This document shows, piece after piece, positions 10,314 through 19,391 of a DNA stretch of 61,921 nt. Origin of the DNA: an uncultured Acidobacteriia bacterium (GTDB lineage: Bacteria; Acidobacteriota; Terriglobia; Bryobacterales; Bryobacteraceae); assembly GCA_903923395.1 (NCBI GenBank), contig CAIXXM010000045.1, positions 1-61,921 on the forward strand, read 5' to 3'. The translations under genes were made by a program, and so were the position numbers. Under the pieces are notes generated by a model. That model worked only from the letters and a program-made list of their open reading frames with translations. It did not search any database and was not told the origin of the DNA. Within the stretch, counting starts at the first letter, position 1. Every line of letters starts with the position of its first letter.

Positions 10314-12698
10314 CTACCTTACCCCGATAACATCCTTGATCGCTTCCGTCAACCGGATCGCTTCGCCGTCACTCAACTTCGCCCCTTGATGCGTTACGTA
10401 AAACACATCAATCGCCTTGCGCGCCTCGGTATCCACCAGCACAACTTCTATATTGCCCTCGTGCTGTGAAATTACGGACGCCACGTCGAACAACAGGCCC
10501 GGCCGGTCCTGCGTCACTAACTGAATCAAGGTTGCCACCGGTGACGCAGTGTTATCGAAACTCGCCCTCGCCCCCTGCATCGCGTAGACATCAGGCTTTG
10601 CCAGAGGACGCCGCTTCAGTAACTGCTCCACCTTGACCTCGCCGCGGACCGCCTTGCTGACAGTGCGCAAGACCTCACCCGATATCTCAGGATTTAAGTC
10701 CAGGTTGCGCGAAGGGTCGGCAAACGAAAACGTATCCACCACCAGGCCCTGCGCGTTGGTAAAGGCCTCCGCCTTCAAGATATTGAAGCCGAAGCTCGAA
10801 AGCGATCCCGCCACGGAGGCAAACAGGAACGGCTGATCCTTGGCCACCACCGTCAGCACATGCGCCGTATCATGGCGCAGCGCCACGGCCACACCTTTGG
10901 ACAAAGCCTCCGGTGCCATGCCGGCATGCACGGCAATCTCTTCCCGGCTGTGCGTCCGAAGATAGCGCGAAGGCAGGCCCGCCAGAAACGTATCCCACTC
11001 GGGATAACTCACCGTTTCCGCGGACTTTTCACTCTTCTCGCCCAACTCCCGGGTTAGTGCCGCATCGGCCTCCGTATGCAGCGTCCAAAGTAACTGCCTG
11101 CGCCAGGGCGTCATCGCCGAGGGATTCACCGCGCTGATATCGGCATAAGTCAGCAGCGTGAGTAACTTCAGCCGTTCCACGGTCCCGGTCTTGCCGGCGA
11201 CATCCTTTGCCGTTGCGGGATCTGAAACATCCCGGCCATTCATGGTTGCGGAAAGCAATAAGTGCGAGCGGATCAGAAACCGCACTGTCTCAAACTCTTT
11301 ATCAGACATGCCGCACCGCAGCAAAGCCCTCCCGGCAATCACCGCAGAGGATTCCACATGCCCCTCGAAGGCATCTGCCTTGCCCACATCATGAAACAGC
11401 AATGCTGCAAACAGCAGGTCAACCTCTTCTGTTTCCCGCAGTAAGTCCCCGAACGCATCAGCGTCCAGATCGCGCAGCGCAGCGACATTCCTTATCGCCA
11501 CCAGCGTATGTTCATCCACCGTATAGCGGTGATAAAAATCGCGGATCACCAGCGCTGTGATCTCGTGCAGTTCTGGAAACAGCCCCTCCAGAATGCCCAC
11601 CGAATGCATGTCCCGCAACGTGGCCGGTGCACTGGGCAGACGCAAGATCGTACGGATGCGCGGCCATAACGGCTGGTGCGTGGAAACCCACATTGCAAAG
11701 CGCTGCGCGTTGCGTTCAATGCGCTCTTCTGTATCAATCGCCAGCGGCAAACCATGGCGCGCGGTGAATTCGAACAGGTTCAAAATCAACCCGGGGTCAT
11801 GTTCCAGCAACTGCGGTACACGGAAGAAGACCTTGCCGTGGACCACAGTAAACTCCGTATTCGAATATCTCGCGCTGCGGTCACGGAACTGTGCGAACAA
11901 GCCGCTGCGCTTCTCCTCACAGCGCTCCAAACGCCGCCCGGCCACACGCGAGATCCCCGTGACTGCCCGGTAATACTGCCGCATGAGAGCTTCTGGCGAA
12001 TCCGCCCCGGTCAGCGCGGCAATCTCATCCTGCCGCTCAAAACTCAGCTTGTTCTCATCGCGCCCGGCAATGTAATGGAGAAAACAACGGATTTCAAACA
12101 GCACCGGAATGCCCGCGGGCAGGTCGCCGCCGACCACGCCCAGCTTCGCCAGCCAGCGCAACACCTGCAAGTCGCGCATGCCACCCGGCGCATCTTTGAC
12201 GTTTGGTTCCAGATGATAGATCGTGTCTTGAAAACGTGCGTGGCGTTCGCGGGTCAGCCTCGCAATATCCCGGCTGAGTTCGGCTTTCGGATCGCGCACC
12301 TGCTGAAACACGGCAGCGTTGCCGGCCAGCAAGCGCCGGTCGAGCAAGCTCACCGCCAGTTCGATATTCGAAGCTTCAATCTGATTGCAATCGGCCGGCG
12401 TATGCACGGACTGGCTCACGCGCAGACCGGCATCCCACAGATCGCGAAGATAGATCCCCAGCGGCTCGCGCAACTGGTCCTGCGTCTTTAGATCCGGTGT
12501 CAGGATCAGCAGATCGATATCGGAACAGGGAAATAATTCTCTGCGCCCATAGCCGCCCGTCGCCACCAGAGCCACGTTGTCCGGGAGCCCCTTCCAGCGG
12601 TTGCGTACGATCTCGTCGACAAGGACAGTGCGGGCCTCAAGAGCCGCAAGTGCATTCCGGGAGGCAAAGAACTGCTCCCGGATTTGGTTTTCAGTCAT
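10314..12698 (-). CDS. glnD: [Protein-PII] uridylyltransferase/uridylyl-removing enzyme GlnD
   Basis: A 794-residue bifunctional sensor of glutamine. The N-terminal nucleotidyltransferase domain carries GGYGRRELFPCSDIDLL, with the two catalytic aspartates in SDID. A PII-UTase helical domain follows, then an HD phosphohydrolase domain (FHDVGKADAFEGH) that removes UMP. Two C-terminal ACT domains (VLTVVAKDQPFLF and LIQLVTQDRPGLL) bind glutamine. It is the last gene of amtB-glnB-glnD, only 15 bp after its substrate GlnB. It modifies Tyr51 of that PII protein. The arrangement strongly supports a single nitrogen-assimilation operon. Confidence 0.96.
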   Translation of the reverse strand: MTENQIREQFFASRNALAALEARTVLVDEIVRNRWKGLPDNVALVATGGYGRRELFPCSDIDLLILTPDLKTQDQLREPLGIYLRDLWDAGLRVSQSVHTPADCNQIEASNIELAVSLLDRRLLAGNAAVFQQVRDPKAELSRDIARLTRERHARFQDTIYHLEPNVKDAPGGMRDLQVLRWLAKLGVVGGDLPAGIPVLFEIRCFLHYIAGRDENKLSFERQDEIAALTGADSPEALMRQYYRAVTGISRVAGRRLERCEEKRSGLFAQFRDRSARYSNTEFTVVHGKVFFRVPQLLEHDPGLILNLFEFTARHGLPLAIDTEERIERNAQRFAMWVSTHQPLWPRIRTILRLPSAPATLRDMHSVGILEGLFPELHEITALVIRDFYHRYTVDEHTLVAIRNVAALRDLDADAFGDLLRETEEVDLLFAALLFHDVGKADAFEGHVESSAVIAGRALLRCGMSDKEFETVRFLIRSHLLLSATMNGRDVSDPATAKDVAGKTGTVERLKLLTLLTYADISAVNPSAMTPWRRQLLWTLHTEADAALTRELGEKSEKSAETVSYPEWDTFLAGLPSRYLRTHSREEIAVHAGMAPEALSKGVAVALRHDTAHVLTVVAKDQPFLFASVAGSLSSFGFNILKAEAFTNAQGLVVDTFSFADPSRNLDLNPEISGEVLRTVSKAVRGEVKVEQLLKRRPLAKPDVYAMQGARASFDNTASPVATLIQLVTQDRPGLLFDVASVISQHEGNIEVVLVDTEARKAIDVFYVTHQGAKLSDGEAIRLTEAIKDVIGVR

Positions 12699-12713
12699 CC
12701 GGTCCAGACAGAA

Positions 12714-13064
<351 letters not shown>

Positions 13065-13086
13065 TTAGTCTACGCTCTGCCAGGGC

Positions 13087-14436
13087 TTACGATTCGAGGA
13101 AGTAGCCTTCTTCACCGTGCTGGCTCACATCCAGGCCCTCACGCTCATCATCCGTGCTCACCCGCAGGCCCACCGTTGCATCCACGATTTTCAGAATAAT
13201 CAGCGTCCCAACAATCGCCAGGCCCCAAGCAATGGCCACGCCAATCAACTGGTTCAACACCTGACCGCCGTTACCATCCACCAGACCCAGCGGCAACACT
13301 TTGCCGTTGATCTGCGCGTCATTGATTTCCTTGGTAGCAAAAACGCCCGTCAGGATCGCACCCAGCGTCCCGCCCGCGCCGTGAACACCAAAGGCATCGA
13401 GCGTATCGTCATAGCCAAACTTCGACTTCACTGCCGTCACCATCAGGAAGCAGAAAACACCTGCCGCCAAGCCGATCAGCAGCGCCGGCATCGGCTTCAC
13501 GAAACCGGAAGCAGGAGTAATTGCCACCAGCCCAGCCACACAACCGGAGATCCCGCCGAGCATACTCGGCTTGCCCATATGTACCCATTCCGCGACTAGC
13601 CAGCCCAGCGTCGCAGCGGCAGCGGCGAAGTGCGTTGCCACAAATGCGCTGGTTGCAAGGCCTGAGGCCGCCAGAGCACTGCCCGCATTGAAGCCGAACC
13701 AGCCAACCCACAGCAGGCAGGCACCCACCGCGCTCAGCACCAGACTGTGCGGGCGCATAATCTCCGTGGGATAGCCCAGCCGTTTGCCCAGATACAACGC
13801 ACAAACCAACGCCGAAACACCGGACGTGATGTGCACCACTGTGCCGCCCGCAAAGTCAAACGTGGGAATCGAACCGCCCAGATAGGCATTCAACAAACCG
13901 CCCTTGCCCCACACCATGTGCGCCATCGGGAAGTAGACTACGAAAACCCATAACGTCATGAAGAGCAGCATCGCGCTGAATTTCATGCGCTCGGCGAACG
14001 CGCCGGAGATCAGAGCCGGGGTAATGATCGCGAACATCAACTGGTAGACCATGAAGGTCCCCTGCGGAATCGTGCCCGCGTAGTCCGCATTCGGCGCGGT
14101 GCCCACGCCATTGAGGAACAAATACTTCAAGCCGCCGATGAAGGGCGTGCCATCGCCAAACACCAGGCTGTACCCCACCACCGCCCAGATCACGGTCACC
14201 ACAGCCATCATGATGAAGCTGTGCATCATGGTGCCCAGCACATTCTTCTTGCGCACCAAACCGCCGTAGAAAAGCGCCAGGCCGGGTCCGGTCATCATGA
14301 GAACCAAAGCGGCGCAAACCAGCATCCAGGCGTTGTCGCCGGCCGATTGTGCGCTGGAGGCTGCTGATTCCAGCTTCTTCAGCCGGTCATCCAAGTTGGG
14401 TGCTGCCTGCAGGAGCAATGCGAATGCAGTATTCAT
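13087..14436 (-). CDS. amtB: Ammonium transporter AmtB
   Basis: A 449-residue Amt/MEP/Rh channel with 11 predicted membrane helices after a short N-terminal extension that includes a periplasmic coiled segment (DDRLKKLESAASSAQSAG). Family landmarks are MMTGPGLALFYGGLVRKKN, FAGGTVVHITSGVSAL (with the pore His of TM5) and DAFGVHGAGGTLGAILTG (with the second pore His). It imports ammonium and is plugged by deuridylylated PII. It is the first gene of the amtB-glnB-glnD operon. No convincing sigma-54 promoter is seen in the 120 bp upstream. Confidence 0.96.
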   Translation of the reverse strand: MNTAFALLLQAAPNLDDRLKKLESAASSAQSAGDNAWMLVCAALVLMMTGPGLALFYGGLVRKKNVLGTMMHSFIMMAVVTVIWAVVGYSLVFGDGTPFIGGLKYLFLNGVGTAPNADYAGTIPQGTFMVYQLMFAIITPALISGAFAERMKFSAMLLFMTLWVFVVYFPMAHMVWGKGGLLNAYLGGSIPTFDFAGGTVVHITSGVSALVCALYLGKRLGYPTEIMRPHSLVLSAVGACLLWVGWFGFNAGSALAASGLATSAFVATHFAAAAATLGWLVAEWVHMGKPSMLGGISGCVAGLVAITPASGFVKPMPALLIGLAAGVFCFLMVTAVKSKFGYDDTLDAFGVHGAGGTLGAILTGVFATKEINDAQINGKVLPLGLVDGNGGQVLNQLIGVAIAWGLAIVGTLIILKIVDATVGLRVSTDDEREGLDVSQHGEEGYFLES

Positions 14437-14558
14437 TTTTCCTCTTCGGGATAGTGTACTTCGCTCGTCAGCGCGGACGGAGGGAGAATCACGTATTATT
14501 TCGTATTACACACGTCCAGAGAAATTCAGAGTTTCAATCTGATAGATTCGTTTTTCTT

Positions 14559-15452
14559 ATGTTGACGCGCAGACAGTTCGTTGGAACAATGGCGGCTGCA
14601 TCCGCCAACGCTATGGAGAGCCCCGTCACCTACCCCATTTTCGATCCCCACGTCCACGTCTGGAAGGCGGACCCGCGCTTCCCCTGGGCCAAAGAGACCA
14701 CGCACCCCCCAGCCAAAGACGCCACTCCAGAGATGCTGCTGGACCATATGAAGGCCAACGGCGTCTCCCGCACCGTGCTGATCCAGGTAATTCATTACCG
14801 CTGGGACAACAGCTACACGGCATCGGTCTTGAAGCAATACCCGCAGTACTTCCGCGGCGTCGCGCGCATCAATCCAGAGGACCCCGCCGCGCCCGATCAT
14901 TTCCAGAAGCTCGTCGAAGACTCCGGCTTTCTCGGCATCCGCATCAGCCCGTCGGCCAACGCATCCGGCGACTGGATCAAAGGCCCGCTCATGGCGCCTC
15001 TGTTCGAGCGTGCCCGCAAGCTGAAGCGGTCCATGAATATCCTCATGCCCGCCAGCCGCATTCCGGATGTCACTCCACTGCTCGATAAGTTCCAGGATGT
15101 CGACGTGGTCATTGACCACATGGCCGATTGCCCGCTCGGCAATGAAAAGGAGCTCGGCTATCTCACCGGCCTGAAGCGCTACCCGAACCTGTTCGTCAAG
15201 GTGTCCCACACGTGGTCACTCTCGAAGCAGGAGTATCCGTATAACGATTCGCAGGCGCTGGTGAAGGCGGTCTATGACGCCTTTGGACCCAAGCGCCTGA
15301 TGTGGGGCACCGACTGGCCGATCGTCGAGAACAGTAACTGCACTTATGAGAAGGCACTCGCGATGGTGCGGGATGAGATGACGTTCCTCAATGCGGAGGA
15401 TAAGGAGTGGATGCTGTCGAAAACGGTGGCCAGGGTCTTCCCGTTCGCCTAG
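14559..15452 (+). CDS. Amidohydrolase-2 family metal-dependent hydrolase with Tat-like leader
   Basis: A 297-residue protein starting at MLTRRQFVGTMAAASANA, a twin-arginine-like leader. The body is a TIM-barrel of the amidohydrolase-2 (2-pyrone-4,6-dicarboxylate hydrolase/decarboxylase-like) family, with metal ligands in FDPHVHVW and the C-terminal acid in MWGTDWPI. I chose this start because the homology begins just after the leader; the frame stays open upstream to 14349, but that part is unlike any protein and overlaps the amtB start. The substrate is unknown: lactone or aromatic acid chemistry is possible. The monocistronic gene is divergent from amtB and convergent with rsgA. Confidence 0.82.
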   Translation: MLTRRQFVGTMAAASANAMESPVTYPIFDPHVHVWKADPRFPWAKETTHPPAKDATPEMLLDHMKANGVSRTVLIQVIHYRWDNSYTASVLKQYPQYFRGVARINPEDPAAPDHFQKLVEDSGFLGIRISPSANASGDWIKGPLMAPLFERARKLKRSMNILMPASRIPDVTPLLDKFQDVDVVIDHMADCPLGNEKELGYLTGLKRYPNLFVKVSHTWSLSKQEYPYNDSQALVKAVYDAFGPKRLMWGTDWPIVENSNCTYEKALAMVRDEMTFLNAEDKEWMLSKTVARVFPFA

Positions 15453-15515
15453 CACTGTTGCGATTTCCTGGATTCGGCGCTGAAGCTACGGCCTTACGGG
15501 TACCGTGGCCATGTT

Positions 15516-16493
15516 CTACGCCTCTTCCTCCACCCCGTCATTGACCCCGTGCCCCATCGAAAGCCGCAGATACGACTGGTAGCGGTGTTCGTTGACCAAC
15601 CCCTGCGCCACGGCATCCTTGACCCCGCACTCCGGCTCATGGTCGTGGCTGCAATCGCGGAAACGGCACTCAAATTCCCGGAACTCAGGAAATGCCGCCT
15701 CGATTTCATCCTTCGTCATCGGTTTCAAACCGAACGCGCGGATGCCCGGCGTATCAATGATCCGTCCGCCGTTCTTCAACTGGTAGAGCTTCGAAGCCGT
15801 CGTCGTATGCCGGCCCTTGCGGTTCGCCTCATCCACGGCCCCGGTCTTCGCCACATCCGCATCCAGCAAAGCATTCGTCAGCGAACTCTTGCCCACACCG
15901 CTGTGCCCCACCAGCACGGAAAGTGATCCAGCCAGCAGGCCGCGCAATTCCTCAATACCCTGCCCGGTCTCAATCGAACAGACAATCACGGGCATGCCCA
16001 GTTGCCGGTAGGCGTCCGCCACGGAAAGATCACCGCCCAGGTCATTCTTCGTCACGCACAGGACAGCCTTGGCACCGCCGCGCTGCGTCGCTGCCAGATA
16101 GCGGTCCACCAGGCCTTTGCGGAACGGCGGATCGGTCAGCGACGCCACAATCACCACCAGATCGATATTCGCGACAATAATCCGTTCCCTGTTTGGATTC
16201 GAGGGGTCCATGCGCGAAAGCGACGTCCGGCGCGGTGTAATGCCGGTGACCTTGCCGTTTTCCACCAGCACTTCATCGCCCGGGGCGACGACGATATCGC
16301 AGCGGTAATGCGCCTCCACGCCATGGCTGACCGCGGTACAAATGCCGGGCCCCAGCGCCACCACGATCCCCCGTGTAAAGGCCTCTGGCGGCTTCGGCGT
16401 CATCGCAGCTTCCCGCAACGCGCGCTTCTTCAAGCGGTTGTTGCGTTCTTTCACTCTGGGGTCGGAATTGGCGCGCCTGTCCTGTCGGTTCAT
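15516..16493 (-). CDS. rsgA: Ribosome small-subunit-dependent GTPase RsgA
   Basis: A 325-residue assembly factor for the 30S subunit. It has the diagnostic circular permutation of GTPase motifs: G4 (TKND) precedes G1 (GHSGVGKSS), then G3 (DTPG). An N-terminal OB-fold region and a C-terminal zinc motif (FECRFRDCSHDHEPEC) complete the family architecture. The N-terminus starts with a basic helix. The Glu-rich end is a small extension. It is convergent with the amidohydrolase gene and divergent from the M28 peptidase gene, with no operon partner. Confidence 0.95.
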   Translation of the reverse strand: MNRQDRRANSDPRVKERNNRLKKRALREAAMTPKPPEAFTRGIVVALGPGICTAVSHGVEAHYRCDIVVAPGDEVLVENGKVTGITPRRTSLSRMDPSNPNRERIIVANIDLVVIVASLTDPPFRKGLVDRYLAATQRGGAKAVLCVTKNDLGGDLSVADAYRQLGMPVIVCSIETGQGIEELRGLLAGSLSVLVGHSGVGKSSLTNALLDADVAKTGAVDEANRKGRHTTTASKLYQLKNGGRIIDTPGIRAFGLKPMTKDEIEAAFPEFREFECRFRDCSHDHEPECGVKDAVAQGLVNEHRYQSYLRLSMGHGVNDGVEEEA

Positions 16494-16597
16494 CGTGGGC
16501 GGAGTTCGATGGAAAAAGAGGCTTTGCGCAAGGGAATCCCAGTCCTAATCTACCAAATCTCCGCCAACACGGACTTTTACGGTATCCTGATTCGATT

Positions 16598-18271
16598 ATG
16601 AAGAAGCCATTGGTGTATTTCCAACTCTCCGTTCTTCTTGCCGGCCAGCAACTGGCTTTTGCGCAGGAGAAAGTTGACGAGGTCCGCGTGGCGAAGTTCC
16701 GCAGCGAAGAGCTCGAACATTCGCAGATCATGCAGACCCTCCACAAACTTACAGACCGTTACGGCCCCCGCGTCACAGGCACCCCCAATCATGAAGCCGC
16801 CGCCAAATGGGCCGTCGCGCAAATGACCAGCTGGGGCATGAAAGCCCACCTTGAACCCTGGGATTTCGGCCGCGAAGGCTGGCTCAACGAAAAGGCCACA
16901 GGCTTTATCACGGCCCCGGTCAAACAGAACCTCAAATTTGAAATCCTCGCCTGGACCCCCTCCACCAAAGGCACTGTGAACGCCTCCACGGTCCAGCTTG
17001 TGCCTCCGCAGGGACCGCCCCCGCCAGAGCCTGCCGGTGGTGCGGCAGCGGGTGGACCGGGTGGCATGCGTTTCGCCCCGCCGCGCCTCGGACCCACCAA
17101 AGAAGAAATGGCCAAGTGGATTGCCGAGAACAAAGACAAAGTGCGCGGCAAAGCAGTTCTCGTCGGCAAGGCAGCGGTCATCCCCGTCAACCTGGAACCG
17201 GCTCCCAAACGACAGCCCGATGACCGTGTCAAAGCCATGTATGACCCCGCGAATCCGAATCCCCGCGGCGGCTTCGGCGGCGGTGGACGCGGCGGCGCCA
17301 ATGGCACGCCTGATCCCAACCGCCTCACCCCGGCACAGGCTGCCGAACAGATCGATGCCATGCTCATCGAAAACGGCGCGGTGCTCCGCATGAATGACTC
17401 CGGCCGTGGCGAAGGCGTGATCGTCGCACTGCAGCACCGTGCTTACGATGTCACCAAGACTGTTCCTGCCGTCATTCTCCGCAACGATGATTACGGCCGC
17501 ATCGAACGCCTCCTCGCCGATGGCGAAGACGTTAAGGTCGAATTCAACATCGTCAATCACACTTACCCCGAAGGCAAGACCAGCTACAACGTAATTGGCG
17601 AAATTCCCGGCACCGATAAAGCGGATGAAGTGGTGATGCTCGGCGGTCACCTCGATTCCTGGCACGCTGCCACCGGTGCCACGGACAACGCCATCGGCTG
17701 CTCCATCATGATGGAAGCCGCCCGCCTGATCAACAGCATGGGCATGAAACCCCGCCGCACCGTCCGGGTGGCTTTGTGGTCTGGAGAAGAGGAAGGCCTG
17801 CTCGGTTCTCTCGCTTATGTGAAGGAGCATTTCGGAACTGCGGAAAATCCCAAGCCGGAATGGTTCAAACTCGATGCCTATTTCAACATCGACACAGGCA
17901 CGGGCCGCATCCGCGGCGGCAGCATTTTCGGACCGCCTGAAGCAGCTGCTGCGCTTCGTCCCGTGATGATGCAGTTTGCCGATTGGGGCGTGGGCGGCAT
18001 GAACGCCACGGCCAGCCGGCAGACCGGCGGCACGGACAGCACGTCCTTCAATAATGCCGGGTTGCCCGGAATCGGCATGCAGCAGGACCCCATTGAGTAC
18101 AACACGATGACCCACCACACCAGCCTCGACACGTACGAACGGATCATTCCCGATGACGTGAAAAAGATGGCGGCGATCATCGCCTCCGGTGTGATGGAAC
18201 TGGCGAACCGGGACCAAATGGTGCCCCGTTTCAGCAAAGATAAGATGCCCGCGCCAGTGCCTGCACGCTAA
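16598..18271 (+). CDS. Secreted M28-family zinc metallopeptidase with Gly/Pro-rich insertions
   Basis: A 557-residue protein with a signal peptide (QLSVLLAGQQLAFAQ). The C-terminal half holds the M28 co-catalytic zinc site: GGHLDSWH, ATDNAIG, WSGEEEG (general-base Glu), a likely FNIDTG ligand and THHTSLDTYE. Between the N-terminal lobe and the catalytic domain lie two low-complexity segments: PPQGPPPPEPAGGAAAGGPG near residue 140, and a Gly/Arg/Asn-rich stretch near 225. Family members act as aminopeptidases or carboxypeptidases; this one should work in the periplasm. It has its own promoter region, divergent from rsgA. Confidence 0.92.
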   Translation: MKKPLVYFQLSVLLAGQQLAFAQEKVDEVRVAKFRSEELEHSQIMQTLHKLTDRYGPRVTGTPNHEAAAKWAVAQMTSWGMKAHLEPWDFGREGWLNEKATGFITAPVKQNLKFEILAWTPSTKGTVNASTVQLVPPQGPPPPEPAGGAAAGGPGGMRFAPPRLGPTKEEMAKWIAENKDKVRGKAVLVGKAAVIPVNLEPAPKRQPDDRVKAMYDPANPNPRGGFGGGGRGGANGTPDPNRLTPAQAAEQIDAMLIENGAVLRMNDSGRGEGVIVALQHRAYDVTKTVPAVILRNDDYGRIERLLADGEDVKVEFNIVNHTYPEGKTSYNVIGEIPGTDKADEVVMLGGHLDSWHAATGATDNAIGCSIMMEAARLINSMGMKPRRTVRVALWSGEEEGLLGSLAYVKEHFGTAENPKPEWFKLDAYFNIDTGTGRIRGGSIFGPPEAAAALRPVMMQFADWGVGGMNATASRQTGGTDSTSFNNAGLPGIGMQQDPIEYNTMTHHTSLDTYERIIPDDVKKMAAIIASGVMELANRDQMVPRFSKDKMPAPVPAR

Positions 18272-18285
18272 AAGCAACACCCAAA

Positions 18286-18330
18286 TTCACGTGAGTATCG
18301 GAATATTACTCGATTCCGTACTCACGTGAA
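18286..18330. repeat. Long near-perfect inverted repeat downstream of the M28 gene
   Basis: The arms TTCACGTGAGTA(T)CGGAAT and ATTCCGTACTCACGTGAA pair over 18 positions with one bulged T, around an 8-nt AT-rich loop. Two CACGTG hexamers sit near the outer ends. A second small repeat, GTATT-TTGT-AATAC, follows at once. There is no T tract after the main hairpin, so it could be a terminator for the peptidase gene, a protein-binding palindrome upstream of the PilZ gene, or an mRNA 3'-end stabiliser. Confidence 0.7.
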
Positions 18331-18442
18331 GTATTTTGTAATACAAAAACGCTGGTTATCCGAAATAAACCTAGAGTTATCGTTCTCGTTTGCATGTTAC
18401 TCTTCTGGTGAATCAGCACCAAAAAGTTGAGGGCAACAGCAC

Positions 18443-18823
18443 ATGACCCGCAGACGAAATCCAAGATACGAACTCAGGGTGCCGCTCGAAATCGTTTCGG
18501 TGAATGGACAACCGAAACTAATCAAAGCGAGAACGCATGACATCAGCACGGGCGGCGTACGCTGCTATGCAAAGACCTCCATACCCGCGGGCGCACCGGT
18601 AGAGTACAAGGTCGCGCTTTCCAACAATCTCCCCGCAATCATCATCCAGTGCAAAGGAACAGTGCTGAGAAATCAGTTGAGTACGGATTCGGAATACCCG
18701 TTCGAGCTCGTCTTCAGCATGCAGCGCTACCTTTTCGCTCCACAGCAACCCAACGATTCCAGGGCAAAAGAAGAACCGCCTCCCGGTGAACCCACGGTCT
18801 TCCACCGGGTTGTCACGCAATAA
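18443..18823 (+). CDS. PilZ-domain protein (cyclic di-GMP effector)
   Basis: A 126-residue single-domain protein. Both parts of the PilZ signature are present: the Arg-rich segment at the start (RRRNPRYELRVPLEI) and the downstream DISTGGVRCYA, matching the RxxxR and (D/N)xSxxG pattern that contacts cyclic di-GMP. The C-terminal 25 residues are disordered, Pro/Glu-rich. There is no membrane segment. A single-domain PilZ protein normally acts by binding a partner, often in motility, exopolysaccharide or transcription, but no partner is encoded next to it. The upstream 170 bp is AT-rich and carries the palindrome at 18286. Confidence 0.88.
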   Translation: MTRRRNPRYELRVPLEIVSVNGQPKLIKARTHDISTGGVRCYAKTSIPAGAPVEYKVALSNNLPAIIIQCKGTVLRNQLSTDSEYPFELVFSMQRYLFAPQQPNDSRAKEEPPPGEPTVFHRVVTQ

Positions 18824-18847
18824 AAGTTACTATTTCCTTCCATCCGG

Positions 18848-18877
18848 GTCAGGGTACTGCTTGCGGCATGCCCTGAC
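18848..18877. terminator. Bidirectional hairpin between PilZ and cytochrome genes
   Basis: GTCAGGG and CCCTGAC form a 7-bp stem enclosing 16 nt, which itself can pair GC/GC. It is located midway between two converging stop codons. No long T tract is present, so the terminator call rests mainly on position. Confidence 0.45.
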
Positions 18878-18891
18878 TCCATCTTTCCCTT

Positions 18892-19338
18892 CTACTTCAG
18901 CTTCGGCACCGCGGTTTGAATCAAGTACGTCCCATCCGCCATTTTCATGCGGTGCACATCATGACAGGCCTTGCAGGTTGCCCCCAGCCGGGAGTAAGCA
19001 GCAGCGGCGGCAGTGGCATCGTTTGCCCTGGCCGCGGTAGCCAATTCGAGCGCGGCCGCTTTTCCTTGCATGGAGATCTTCACGGCATCTGCCGCACCCC
19101 GCTGGCGCCAGAAGCCGATCATGCTTTCGTAGACTGACCCCAAAGCCTCAGCCTTCTCGTAAGCATCTTTGCCGGTCTTCGTTTCGAGCTTCTGCAGGAC
19201 CCCGTTGGCGGCGGCGGTCGCCTTCATCCATGAGGTGAAATCGCGGTCCCGGTTCGCGCCTCCCGCTTTGATCACATCATCCTGCGCGGCGAGAGGAAGC
19301 ACCAGCAATGCGGCGGAAAGAAACACGGATTTCTTCAT
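18892..19338 (-). CDS. Cytochrome c'-type (class II) periplasmic c-haem protein
   Basis: A 148-residue protein with a signal peptide (KKSVFLSAALLVLPLAAQ). The single haem site CKACH lies near the C-terminus (about residue 125), as in four-helix-bundle class II cytochromes. The Ala-rich helical body also fits cytochrome c'/c556. Such proteins bind haem and sometimes gases such as NO; here no redox partner lies adjacent. The gene is divergent from the Gfo/Idh gene across 53 bp and stands alone. Confidence 0.8.
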   Translation of the reverse strand: MKKSVFLSAALLVLPLAAQDDVIKAGGANRDRDFTSWMKATAAANGVLQKLETKTGKDAYEKAEALGSVYESMIGFWRQRGAADAVKISMQGKAAALELATAARANDATAAAAAYSRLGATCKACHDVHRMKMADGTYLIQTAVPKLK

Positions 19339-19391
19339 ATGCAGAAGATCAACATATCAGACCCGCGCGGGTATAAACTGTTCGGGAGATC

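Noticed and set aside
14437-14558. Possible sigma-54 promoter upstream of amtB
   Set aside because: Only a TGGAC fragment was found; no GC element at the right distance, so the GG-N10-GC rule is not met.
16577-18280. Long open frame antisense to the M28 peptidase (over 560 codons)
   Set aside because: The true gene on the plus strand has all catalytic motifs and a signal peptide. High GC and biased third positions make long antisense frames common; this one has a His/Gly/Arg-rich nonsense composition.
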